A DNA stretch of 64,000 nt, taken from Davidsoniella eucalypti. Taxonomy: Eukaryota; Ascomycota; Sordariomycetes; Microascales; Ceratocystidaceae. Of this stretch, positions 10,201-22,261 are shown piece after piece; the first letter of the stretch is position 1; every line of letters begins with the position of its first letter. Below the pieces are notes generated by a model. It worked only from the letters and a program-made list of their open reading frames with translations. It made no database searches and was not told the DNA's origin. The stretch is from assembly GCA_004009845.1 (NCBI GenBank), contig RMBW01000065.1, forward strand, positions 116,644 through 180,643, written 5' to 3'. Made by a program: the position numbers and the translations under genes.

Positions 10201-13200
10201 CTTATATTTATGTAGCTGCAGATAATCACAAATGGCCGCCTAGTAGGACGTTCGTTGCCAGTACATACATGGTGGATCTGCAGTGAAGAGCAGGCTGTCT
10301 GCAAGCTGAGAAGATTGCAACTTGGAGGAATAGAATAACTTGCTAACGAGGGGGTAGGGGATGCATAAGCAGGATATGGGTGAGTGTGATAATGAAAAAA
10401 TGAAACACCAAGGACAGAATACGCACTGTGAAAGGCGGCCTGGTTTGCGGTGACTTTCTAGGTGTGCCGTTTCCGGCCCAGGATCTTTCTGTAGCTCAGT
10501 GATAAGACTGGGATTTTTCTGTGAACTTGAACTTGGAATGGGGTTGGGAATGTGATGGACTGAATCAGAGAAAACAAGAACAAGAAACTAGGAGGCCTGG
10601 GGTTACATTTGTTACATAATATACAATGTACATGTCTGTTGTTTGATTCTGGCTATGAACAATGGAGATGGATCAACACCGAGTGAGCGGCAATACAGGA
10701 AAAGGAAACAATGGACTGCGGTGAAGATGTGAAATAATGGCGTCGACTAATGCCTTGTGATCTTTATCTTGGATTATGGTGCTTGGGCTTTCTTCTATGC
10801 AAGTGAGGGAAGGATATATCAACAATGCAAGAGAAAACAAAGAGAGTTGGTGTATGATATTGTGAATTCTCCTGTAATTATAAAGACATTATAACCCAGT
10901 GAAATAATATCAAAACCCAGGGAAATACTCAAGTAAAAGAGAGAGTTCGTCTTAGTTTCGGCCTCCACACTTGAACTACATATGTATCTGCACTTGACAT
11001 CTGTTGTTTTTCCCTTTTTTGCCACAATGCATTACTTTACTTTGGATGTATCTCTTTCTTTCTTTTACCATTACAGGAAAAGAACAACGAAGCAAAAAAA
11101 ACAAATTATATATGTATATATCCGTACTTTTCGCCTCCTCAAAATTTAGTGGCTTGCATTGTTATTACTCAAAATTGGATTGATCCCAACAATGGAGCCA
11201 ACATTGGGTGTAGATTACATAGTGGAAGGCATGTATGTATGTAGACAAAGAGACGAAAGTACTTGGAACGGTGTAGACAAAGGTCTAGGCTGTGACTGTG
11301 AAATTGATATGCAAGTATCTTATGTTTTTTGTGCCCTTTGGATATAATGTCCCGGGGCTGTGATGTGAAATGGGCAAGCCAGAGACAATATTCACATCTT
11401 CAGCAACTAGGATGGCTGAAGAAAGGCATGTAAAGATACTAAATTGAGCAAAAAAAAAAAAAAAAAAGAGAAACCGCATTAAAAGTCAAGCATGAAGACA
11501 ACTTGAACGACATGAAAGCGTCAAAGACTACGTGGTTGTCAAATTAGTCCCATGGCACTTATTCTGACTAGGTCTGATAGATGGGCAACCAAACCACTAC
11601 TCAGAGTATCCTTTGAATAACGGGCTGGCTGAATCAAGAACCCTGGAGACACACACTAGTTGATCGACAAGACAGATGAACATGTTCCTCTGAAAATACA
11701 GTTGCATCAATAACACAGACAGACTTGGTGTCCTGTATGTATGCACTAGGCTGCTTTCAGCTCTGTATTGTGTAGTATTGAAGACATGGGTGCCTATTCC
11801 GGTAGTGGCCCTAGTTATATACCACCTATATAACATGTACTTAGTGTGTTAAGGAAAAGACCGAGTTTGAAAGACGGTATACACACAGAAAAGCAAACTA
11901 AACTAGTCCAGCGGCGTGTGACGAGGCGGCCGTTACAAACGTATGGTTATGTACTAGAAGTAGCAGTGTACATGCAAGCACATTCATATACACAGGGTGA
12001 AACGTAGAGTGAATGGCAGCTGATTGTGACATTACTTGTTTTCGTTAGTTCCTGCTCAGCTAGACCTAATACGGGCAGGTCGAAATGATACGTATTACCT
12101 GGGTTGAATTTGCTAAGTTGTGATATTGGCATTTCTTTTTAGGAGGGGGGCTGAACCCCTGGATAGTGTAGACGAAAGATACCTGGAGAACAAGAGTAGT
12201 GAGTGTAATAGACTTTAGTTTGATAGTCCACACATATACATAGCCCAAAGTATGGATGGCATGGAAGATGCCGACACCAAGTTTTTAGAGAGCAGCCGGA
12301 AACTGCCCATGCTATCCTACACTATAAATTGCTAGGGGAGGAATACAAAACGTGTTAGTGTAGCACACAGGCCGCAGTACGAAAAGAGCGGGAGCATCGT
12401 CGAGTGAAGATGGGAGTAGGCCAATTCTTCCTCTGGCTCCTCTCCCTGTTATCTCTCTCTTTACAAATAGTAGCCCTGCTACGGCTATTTCTTTTTTGCA
12501 CTTTCCTGTCGTTGTGCGGGCGATTTGCATATGATCTGCATTGCATATGGTATTATGATATTATGCACGCATACAAACACAGATAGGCAGAATTTGCTTA
12601 GCTCTACTTTTGTTTGTCTATCCGTGCTGAGAGCTAGTCGGACAGGAGACAAAGAAAAGACCGGAGTCAAGAACCCCGCAGCTTACGACTTTATCGAGTA
12701 AAAGATGAGTGGTAAGCAACAGAGGCCTGGACTCTTATCCAAGTCTACTCTCGTCCGTCTATCTTCTGTCTGTCTGGCGATCGACGACTGGAGGAGGGCA
12801 ACGTAATTTAATTCACTCATACTAATGCATATCGTTTTGGAGACTCGCTGCAAAGTGTGTGATGGAGCAGAGAGGAGGAGGGGGCAGGGCATGAAGAAAA
12901 AAACAGCCACCCAGCTAACTAGCTTCACCAACTTTGTGACTGGTTGTATGTACATATAGAGCTATTGAGTCCAGCCTAGTCCTTTATGCACAGGCCTTTA
13001 TGTCCATGTCCTTCTGAGTTGCCCGCCATCATCTTACTGATATTTTATTTCTAATACCAGAGGTGCTAGGTCTGTCCTCGTTGTATATTGGCTGGCGTTT
13101 GAATGGACTATTGGTAGGCCCGTTTGCCCTATCGGACATGGAAATTTACAAGCTACGAATATCATGACAGTCTTGCGTTGTTTGCTTAGATAGCAAGACA

Positions 13201-16200
13201 GTGACACTGGACACACATAGACACATCTGATGTCTATACTTCAGTGTGCGAGACATGTCGTCGTGACATTGACTCAGAATACAAGACATCGAAAGGCCCT
13301 AGAGACCCTAAGAACCAAAGCCACGCTAGGGGCAGCCAAAACTAGACGGCCGACTAAGATAGTAGGTAAAGTCGGCAAAGTGGCGGCTAGTCAACCACGA
13401 GCCTACTACAAGTTTTCCTCTTTTCACTATCTCTAGCCGCCTGTCTACAGCCTGTATCTTTGCCTACTAGTCTCCCTGATGCCTGGTTACATAAAAGGAA
13501 CTCAAAGTACCAGAACAGGGAAAGAAAACTCGCAGTTGCGCATGCTTTTTTGCCTTTTAATTTTGATAGTCGGAAGGAGCTCTTCCTCGTAAGATGTTGG
13601 CGTCTTTCTTATCTCCTCTACTTCGTTGTATTTCTAGGCAACGAGGATCGGCTTCTGACGATAGTGGAATGAACAGCTCATTGCCTATTAGTGTATCATT
13701 TATTGCATGTGTCCTCTTGCTAGTGTATTCTTATCTCCCATCGTTCTCCTCGTCCGTCTCTTTGTGAGACGTCATGATACACAGAGTAGTGTTACTTCTA
13801 GGGTTTGGTGACCCTAACAACATGTAAGCCCTGCTAACCTAACGTTTAGTACAACTGGTACTTTCACATTGAGAGCAAAGTCTTCTAGTTTTCTGTCTTT
13901 TCCCCTTCTGGATACTTTTGAAGTAGAGAACTACGCACTGTTCTGGATATGCGTTTGTTCGGACTTCTCTAATTTCCACAGGTTTGACGTAATGGCCATC
14001 CTGTCAGTTGATATTAACCCGAATGTCCATGTTGTTGGGCTGAGAGTGACTAGAATATGCTGCTAATCTTCCCACCTCTCGCCTGCTATTAGACCGACAT
14101 TCTCGTCTCAGAATCCCACCTCACCGCTTAGCTTGAGAGCTGGAAGCATAGCCATGGTGGTCTTCGGAATTGGGAATCAAAGGCCCCGTCCACCACCGCT
14201 TAGTTTTAGATCACAGCCTTTTCGCATCTTACCGGCCTGTTTCCCAAGTCTTCGCTCGTGATTCCCTCTGTCGAGCTTGCCTACCATTAGAGCTGGGATG
14301 TATGTAGCCGAGCCCAATACGACCTGTTCTGTTCTTCTTTTCCTTTCGTCTACTTTCCATTTTCCACATCTCAAGCTTATTTGAATCTAGACACTCGGCC
14401 CCGACCAATCATATGCCGTGGCCTCACCGATTTGTGAGCAAGGTGGCTGACTTGGCTCTTTTGCTATTGGCCATGCCCTGCATGAAAAGACATTACTAAC
14501 TGCAAAATGATGTGTATTCCACGGCAGGCTGCCGATTAGGCGTAGAACTGACCAATAGACCTTCGACTGAGTAGCACAGATGAGCTCAGTTACCCTTATC
14601 AGTCCCGATATAGCCTCGTCTTGGGGTAGATTCGAGATACATTGTTTTTTGCCACATCAGAGGCGTATAAAAACACATGCTATAGCAAAATAGACGCTGC
14701 TATCCGTCGGTGAGTTGGCCACACGCAGGCTTCTTGCAAGCCACAAGATGGAGTTGCAATGTGTATCATAGGCTTCTTATCTTTGCTTACTTCTGGTTGA
14801 CTATCCTTGTATTTCTTCCATTGTCCTCTTTTCCTTTCTCCCATCCATGCTATCCTGCTTTTCTGTACCACCAGCGGCTCGTAACAAGGGCCAACTTTCT
14901 TCGCGCCTCTACGGGCGTAAGCCTGCCTGAGGAGCGAGGCTAGATAGAATAGCTGTTTGTAGCATTGCAAAATGCCAAACGTCTCACAGAATCAAAGTGG
15001 CTATTGTCTTGAGTTACTCAAGAATAGCGGTGTAGACCTTTATATCTACTCGTCTATAGCAACGACGGATAGCTACCGAAAAGGCGGTGGCTCATACGCT
15101 ATTGTCCTCCTCCATTGCCCGTTGTCCCCGTGGCCAATATAGCTAACATCGAGAGTGTACGCCACCATACGAAAGTGAGGCAATAGCCAGACAAAGATGT
15201 AGCTTATCCTTTGTGGAGTGTTGCGATAGCGGAAGGAGCGAGACGCACAGGGAAACTGGCCTTTCCTTGAGAAGTGGGCATGGCAAAGTATCGGGAAACT
15301 CGACGTCCCTCTGTTGCGTGATGAGCAAGTCGACGCCGTCACTCGTTGTCTAGTTCTAATCAAATAATATTCTAGCCACCTCTCACCTATCCTATGCACA
15401 TGTCCGTTCGTCTGTGCCTACCGAAAGAAGTTAAGCCGCGAACAAACGGCGATCGATAGTTGATGCCTAGAAGGGTCTATCTTCTCTATGGCGAGGTCGG
15501 GTGACGAGAGAGAAAAAATACGGAATGAAAAGAAAAAGGAATCAAATCGTAAGTTGCTGAGGACTGTGAAGACAAGATGGGGGGTTTTACAGTTAGTGCT
15601 CGTTACTAATGTTCTAGAGGCTCACAGTTACTCGTGATATTCACAGCCATGCCCAAACTTTGTCATATGGTAGAGCTGAAGCTGGATCTAAGATTCACTC
15701 TAGTGCTTCTCCGACAGAGACTTTTCAAAGTTCGCTTCTATATTGTCGGCTCTAAACTGCAAGTGAAGACTCTCACTAGGAATAGGTATTAAAAAGGCTA
15801 TGAGCTAGCCTGAGAGCTGTGTATTCTTCATAATGGAGACAACAATATGCATACAATTCGACACTGAAACTACTCGCATAATACAGTACATCCTGAGATA
15901 AGAGCGCTGTTTTCTAGAAGGTCAGCTCAGGGCTGACTGGATAGATACAACAGGAAGCTTATCAGCAGTTCATTACTGAATTCGAACATTATCTAGCGAG
16001 TTCTTTTCAAAAGCCTAAGCGACCATGCGTTTCAAGCGAGCCGCTCCCCTTACTTTTGTTAGGTCAGTTCTACATACGGTAGCTTGCTAGTTCTACTTGG
16101 CGGATTTGAAGCGAATTGAAGCAAAAAAGAAGAAAATACACGTTCTTTCTTTTCGTGGCCTCCCTTACTTTCTACTATTGCAAAAAAACCACCTTTGCCC

Positions 16201-18483
16201 AGTCTTGCAGCAACGTTTTCTTCTTCATGGCCTATCCTGGATGCTGTTCCGTACTAACTGAGCTGTATGTAAGTAGGGGGGAGGGGGGTTGAATTAGAAA
16301 GATGAATGCCTAAAGAGCCTGATACTAACACTAGGGCGTCATAGTAAGGCGATCTCGGTGCAAACGACCACGAAACGGGGCCATATCTTCTGATTTGATA
16401 GATGAAAACAACCGAAGCGCCATCATCGTTCTATTGGACACTGAGATGCGACCGTTTTCCACAGCGGAGTCAACAGGACACGCCACCAAGGCTATTGAGC
16501 AACAGAGGACCAGATAGATGCTCATCACCTTGGCCGCATGTCAGGCCGCATTTCAAGCTGGCTTGTCCATCACCAGTCGGACGTTCGGAGAGCTACATCG
16601 TTCTGTCCGTCCTTAATCTTGAGGCGAGGCGGCTTCAGAATCAACGGCAAGCTACAGTTAGTACAACAAATATATTCTGGTGGCGTTGCTTCGCTGTACT
16701 TGGCTTACTTCTGTATGGAGAACTTGGGGCATATCTTCCGGCATATCAAGAATCCCACTCGGAAATATTCATGTTCAGCTTGGTACTGATTATAAGCATA
16801 TACAGATATGTCAGCAAAAATACCCATAACCTAGCAAATGATATGCACTGGGATATGACTAGCAACAAATTTATAGGCTAGTTACAGTTGCCAAAGACAA
16901 CTATAACTTGTAAGTGAAGCTCTGCTTCCTAGAACTGACGAGCATATCATGAGCCCTTGGTTGATATTGGACTAAATTTACTGACGTCTAGATGAAGAAC
17001 GTGAATGCCACTCGATAATTATGTATAACGTATATCAGTACTAACTACAAGAAGCTGGACAAAGAATGAAAGAAAGCTAATACGAGAAGAAAAGCGCCTC
17101 ATCTCTTTCGAGCTCTTAAAGTTGCTTTATAACTCTGTCGCCACTCGCGTCTTCTTTCCTGTTAAAAGAAGAAATCTTCATAGTAATTGCTCACGTTAAT
17201 ACAGAGGTAACGAATCCGTGTTACAGTGATACTCGTACACATACGGACATTGGAATAGGTCATATACTGTCTGACCTGAGCAACAATGATGGGGTATGAC
17301 AATAACCCCAAGGTTCAATCTTTTTGTGAGATTATGTTCTGGCGAAGAAAAACAAAACAGAGTTTGGCGAGATCTAGAAGAACTAACCGAAGATCGTAGT
17401 AGGTCAGATGGTGGAAGAATCCATGCCCTGAAAAACCAGAGTTTCGATGGCATTATAGCAATCTAAGAAGCGATGATTGCGCAAGGAAGCTTTCTTCATA
17501 GCACAAAAATGTCTGGATTTCTGGATTCGACGATGAAGAAAGATGGTTCAAAGATGACATGTCAATGGAACGAGGTAAAAAACAACTACTATGACATTTC
17601 CTATGACGGATCATTATTCTTGTAGCACTCGTCCAGAAACTGAAAGTTTCATAATACAACGTAAAGACTGGAAGATCCTATAAATGAAGGACGCTGGCGA
17701 GAAAGAGGCCCCGACCCGTAACGCTAACATCTAGTATATAAGAACTATGAGAACCAAGATACTGGTGAGTTTCCAAGAACGATGAGAGACCGGGAACGAA
17801 AAAAAGACAAGATGAAGTGGGAGAGCCGGATACTCTGAAAATTCTAGACGTACTTCCTTGCCTGATCTGGGCCTCTTATTCATTCTTGCTCGCTCTTTGC
17901 CTCATAATTATAAATGTTCTGGAGTCACTTTTTTTTTTCTAATGCCTGAGGCCGTTGGATTCCGTTTGTCGTACGAATAAGAGAAAAAGAAACAGAGAAA
18001 ACTACACATTTTACTAATAGGGTAAATGCAAAAAAAAAGAAAACAGAAGAAAAACGACAAAAGATAAAAAGTCAAGATTTGAAAGGAGATATTTTTACTA
18101 AAAAAAGGTAAATGATGGGGTGTATATCCTGGAATAACAGGTGAATAACTACATAAAACAAAACAAAAAATGCAATGCAGAGGTGTACGGAGGGGTGTAC
18201 GAGCCCCGATAGTTAGCGTGGTTTTCTTCTTTTCTTTTTGGAATATGATGTCGATATAGCAGAAAAAAAGGTAACATGTACTTTTAGCTAGCAAGTCTCA
18301 ATGTGTTCACGACTAACAGCCAAATACTTTAAAATGTCGATGATTCCACCCTGATATTCCGGATAGACTCACCAGCCCACACTTTCACTCACATCTCATA
18401 ATCACCCTTCATTAGCACACTTCTAATTTACTTTGTTATCACTATTCACCTTATTGTTTTCCACTGAAAATCACTTAGAAGCT
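7272..18483. other. 11 kb intergenic region without a supportable gene
   Basis: No open frame here looks coding: those above 100 codons (for example near 9523-9867, 15073-15399 and 17908-18294) are low complexity or lack codon bias, motifs and splice signals. The DNA is AT-rich with T-rich tracts just after MLP1 (7440-7640), an 18-base A run at 11450-11467, and many short TATA/TGTA stretches. Nothing resembling a complete tRNA was found. It probably contains the MLP1 3' end and the promoter of the zinc-finger gene. Unannotated non-coding transcripts cannot be excluded from sequence alone. Confidence 0.6.
11450..11467. repeat. Poly(A) run
   Basis: Eighteen consecutive A residues in otherwise unremarkable AT-rich intergenic DNA. 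There is no evidence here of a retroposed gene next to it. Confidence 0.8.
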
Positions 18484-19887
18484 ATGGCATCGTCAGGTAA
18501 CTTTCCCTCTTCGCTCATGGACGTCATGAATGATGAAGATGTTCCTGTTGACTTGTCATTACTCTCTATGCAGTGCAATTTCATGCCCCCCAACGCGGTA
18601 CAGCTCAAGTCCACTATGGAACTAGATTCATATCCCACTGACTCTATTTCTTCTTGCTCTTGTTCTTGTTCGCTCCCGTCACCCAGTGGTCGTCGGGTCC
18701 TGTCCATTCCTGAGCTTGTTCGGGTCTCGCCAGACCAGGATAATGAGCCCAAAACCTGTTCTTGTGCTCTGTATTCTTGCTCCAAGTCTGCAGACTGCCC
18801 TCCCCCTAGACGCCCCCAGCGTGGTCGTGGCCGTGGTCGCCCTAGAGCCAAGGCTACTACCTCCAAGGCAAGCAAGGGCGTTTCTAAAGTGCCCCCATCT
18901 GCTGCCAGCAATGGCATATCTCGTCGCACTACTCGTAGTGTTAGTGCAGCTTTGAAAGACGCTAATGTTTTCAGCACTGCTGTTGCTGATAGTGATGGTA
19001 AGCAAGAAATCATTATGATATTCCAACCCCTATCTCACCAAGGCGTGAAATCGGCCATAAAAGTATATTTTAAAAGACAACTAACCGTAGCTTCAATAGC
19101 TCCTCACTTGGCTCTGCCAAATCCCGCTGCTGATGCTAGCATTGTAAAGAATGGCGGGAATAGCATCAGCATTAACTCAGAGAATCCTGCCCCCCTACCC
19201 GTTGAGGCTAAATGCGGAGCGAAGAAGGCTTTAGCTAAGACTTCGCCCGCTAAAGCCTCATCGGGTACCACCAAAACTGTTCGTCGCCGGACTCACACTA
19301 TATTGAACCTTAGTTGTGATGTCTGTCTACGGACTGGGTTCGAAACCAGAGCTAAGCTCACGTAAGTATAAGTACCCGCCCCTTCCCCCTTCTTCAGTCT
19401 CCTTTTCTTTCTTCTCTTCACTCCCAAACTTTTTTGTCGCTGCTTGCCGCCTCACTACTATTTCAGTATATTTTGCAATCCTTTACAAGCATTAACAATT
19501 TTCTTCTTCGTCTTTCTCTTTCACAGAAAACACTTTAAAACGCACCTACGTTCGTATCCTTGCCCCGGCTGTAATAAACAGTTTGCAACATCTCGCGATA
19601 TGCAGCGTCACTCCCGCCGTCACCAGAACATCCTCGAGGTCTGGTCCTGCAGCTGCAGCCTGGCCTTTACGCGTGACTACAACATGCGTCGCCACCAGCG
19701 CAAAAACTCCAAGTGCTTCAGCGCTGGCCGTCACTGGACTGGCAGCCACGGAGGCCGTCATGCCCCCATCACTCGTGGTAACCACACCCCTGAGACAATT
19801 GCCGACGCTGCAGCTTCCGTTTTTGCTCTGCCTAAGCCTGATATTGATGTTATCACGGCTGCCCTCGCTCTGGGAAAGCTGTCCTAG
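18484..19887 (+). CDS. Three-exon zinc-finger protein with AT-hook-like basic segment
   Basis: This is probably a nuclear DNA-binding protein; no named ortholog is recognised. The ATG at 18484 starts exon 1 (to 18997). Intron 1 starts with GTAAGC at 18998 and ends at 19090, or more likely 19099, which sits better behind the CTAAC branch at 19081-19085. Intron 2 is 19362-19526, with donor GTAAGT and a pyrimidine-rich TTTCACAG acceptor. The product is 381 (or 378) residues. In order it has an acidic N-terminus, Cys/Ser clusters near residues 57-63 and 92-105, an AT-hook-like RGRGRGRPR near 113-121, and three zinc fingers. The fingers are C-x2-C-x13-H-x3-H (about 247-268, split by intron 2), canonical C-x2-C-x12-H-x3-H (about 274-294), and an atypical C-x-C-x12-H-x6-C (about 303-325). 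Joining the exons restores finger 1, which strongly supports the splice. It stands alone between long intergenic stretches, as many fungal regulators do. Confidence 0.8.
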
Positions 19888-22081
19888 ACGACTTGTCTAG
19901 CTCTCTGCGGACACTGATTTTTTTTTATCAAGATCGTTCTTGATACCTATCGCAGCCTATAAGTGCTGATTCAGTTTTCACTGATATTTATTGTCGTACT
20001 CTAGTATTTCTGTGCCTTTTTTCATTTTTCGTTCTTGACTTTCGCTTAACGCCATTTAAATGATTTTTTTTATCCCTTTCCACTGCCGTTGTATTCACTT
20101 TTTCCCTCGGTTGATTTTAGATAGTTTTCTTGTTCTGTTTTTACCAAATTTTACCTTTTTACTTCCCATGTTTGGGTGATTTAGCAGTCCTGTCTTGTAT
20201 TTTGTTAATGGCACGTCGTCAACCCAAGATCGAGTCGTTCGTCTCATTCCCTTGTGGTTCCTTCCCTGGTTAGTTCCCAGGGACAAAATTTTGACACCAG
20301 CCCTACGACACTTCTGGCGCTTGGACATTTAACGCTGTTACACAATGACACCCTAGTCTCCTTCCTGTTCTGGCGAATTTGACTGTTTGTGCACTGCTAC
20401 TTCCCTTTTTTACACTCTCGAGTCATTCTTCCTTTATTATTATTTATTTATTTATTTCTCACTCTTTCTTTCAATTCCATGTATCACCCTATGATGTCTT
20501 GCTTGGATTACCTTTTGCTTTTTTTATATTTCTTTCTTTTAGGCACATTTTCCCTAGTTTGCGACAATACTTCTTTTCTTTTTATTGTATTTCCTTTTTC
20601 CTTTGTGGTTTTATGTCGTCCAGGCAGGCCTCGATACTTTGTTAGGGATCACCAAGGCCTTTGTCCTGTTTTTTTTAGTCGTCACTTTTCCGATGTGATA
20701 GTGGCCAAACTGCTTGATTTGAATTTTCCTCAACGACAACCATTTCTTGCATTTGAGCATTACACTCTATGACGCGCACTATTCCAGCCTTGGTAATAGT
20801 GTTCATAAATACGCTCGCGATTGTTTTAGTTTGGTTTTAATAATATTCCCTTCAACAAGGAGTTATTAGAACATTATCAATATTATTTACACACACATTA
20901 ATGAAAATATTTGTTCTCAGCGAAGTAGGCTTAACTAGTAGAAAACCAATGCATATAGATGATCAAAGTTCAAGTAGCATAAAGCACATGCTATTACCGC
21001 CGTAGTTCTGATTGGGCACTCTACAATCTCACCGAGTATAAGGCAATTCTTATTGTTCTACCAAGTTACAGCATGTAAATATGTGAAACACTATAGTTAA
21101 TTCAATTACATTATGACAATGTCCTACTGTTTTTTTTTCTAGCTACGAAGGTTAAATTTTCGATTTTAGGGAACAAAGAACATGTCTTACATGTTCCATC
21201 TTCGGCTATCGAGGTATATTTCGATAGCATAGACTTTCCTCTTTCATCGGCTATATACTGTGCCATTCCAATACAGAAGCCTACCCATTATCAACCATGG
21301 CCTGCATCTACCAAAAGATATAGCTGAATTTCTCGAAATCAAACACCGTGAAAATGAAACTTCATATGGCCAGAACGCATTATTACAGCGTATGCATGAT
21401 TCAGATGATAAATGACATAGCGTCTATAAAATACAATAGCCTACTATCGAAAAAAGCAAGAACAAGCAGGACTCAGTAAGCGTAGACGCTTGAGGTACAA
21501 ATACACGATAAAAGGCTGCAGTGGAATCCTGCCCTGGCAGCGCTCCATGCAATAGACAATACATGGTTTGGAATCGTAGAAAATACTACCCAATCGTCAA
21601 AGACACGGCACGGACTCTTGGTCTACGATGTTGACTGCATTTTCGTTTCCAAAAATCCTTTTTATTTGCCAAGAACTTCTAAATACGGAAGTCGGGTGCG
21701 AACCTCACGATATAAAAAGTGACGTGACGTAAGAGTTGGGCCTCAGTGCCTGATTCACCGGACGAGTTTCGATTCTATACTCTCTGTGGTGAAATCTACT
21801 ATTACTCACTTACTATATTAGACATTAAAGGTCACGGCAAGACATAAGACATGCATTGTAGTAACTACGATAGGAAAGAATAACAGAATTTATGATATAT
21901 GATGATGATTTATTTCAGTCTAAGATAATAAGAGATCGGCCATCAAACATGTCGTAATGTATGGTTCAACGAGGGAAATGATAAAATAGGGCGGAGTTAG
22001 TCTGTCACATATGAATCAAAGGCTTACTCAATGATAACGGTCTACATAAAAGGGGGGGGGGGTAAAGTTTATCGGCTACAA
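19888..22081. other. AT-rich intergenic region between two convergent genes
   Basis: This lies between the end of the zinc-finger gene and the end of the minus-strand orphan gene. The first 800 bases are T-rich, followed by strongly AT-rich DNA from about 20780. It contains an ATTT microsatellite near 20440-20457 and an 11-base G run at 22052-22062. Open frames here are made of Phe/Leu/Ser from T-rich sequence and are not supported as genes. Confidence 0.6.
22052..22062. repeat. G homopolymer run
   Basis: Eleven consecutive G residues in AT-rich DNA, 20 bases downstream of the possible terminal exon of the orphan gene. Such runs are length-unstable and error-prone in sequencing. Confidence 0.8.
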
Positions 22082-22261
22082 TTTACAAGTTTGACTTATC
22101 CTCCACAATGTCAAGGTACAAAACCAGGCTTCCATTACCACCACAGGTGTTGGTCATGTTGTCATTAGTGAGTTGGCGCCGTACGTGGCGGCCTCGCATC
22201 AACGGATATAAAGATAATGAAAGATAAAGAAGAGATAGGCAATACATACCGAGTGGCTTGC

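Noticed and set aside
10490..10515. tRNA A-box-like GTAGCTCAGTGATAAGAC
   Set aside because: No B box or cloverleaf stems at the required distance downstream.
16402..16881. 159-codon open frame
   Set aside because: No motif or coding bias, and no splice partner.
17847..17860. ACGTACTTC resembling the transposon end
   Set aside because: Match stops after nine bases, and there is no partner repeat or TA duplication.
19330..19350. T-loop-like GGGTTCGAAACC
   Set aside because: Lies in the coding sequence of zinc finger 1 and no tRNA can be folded around it.
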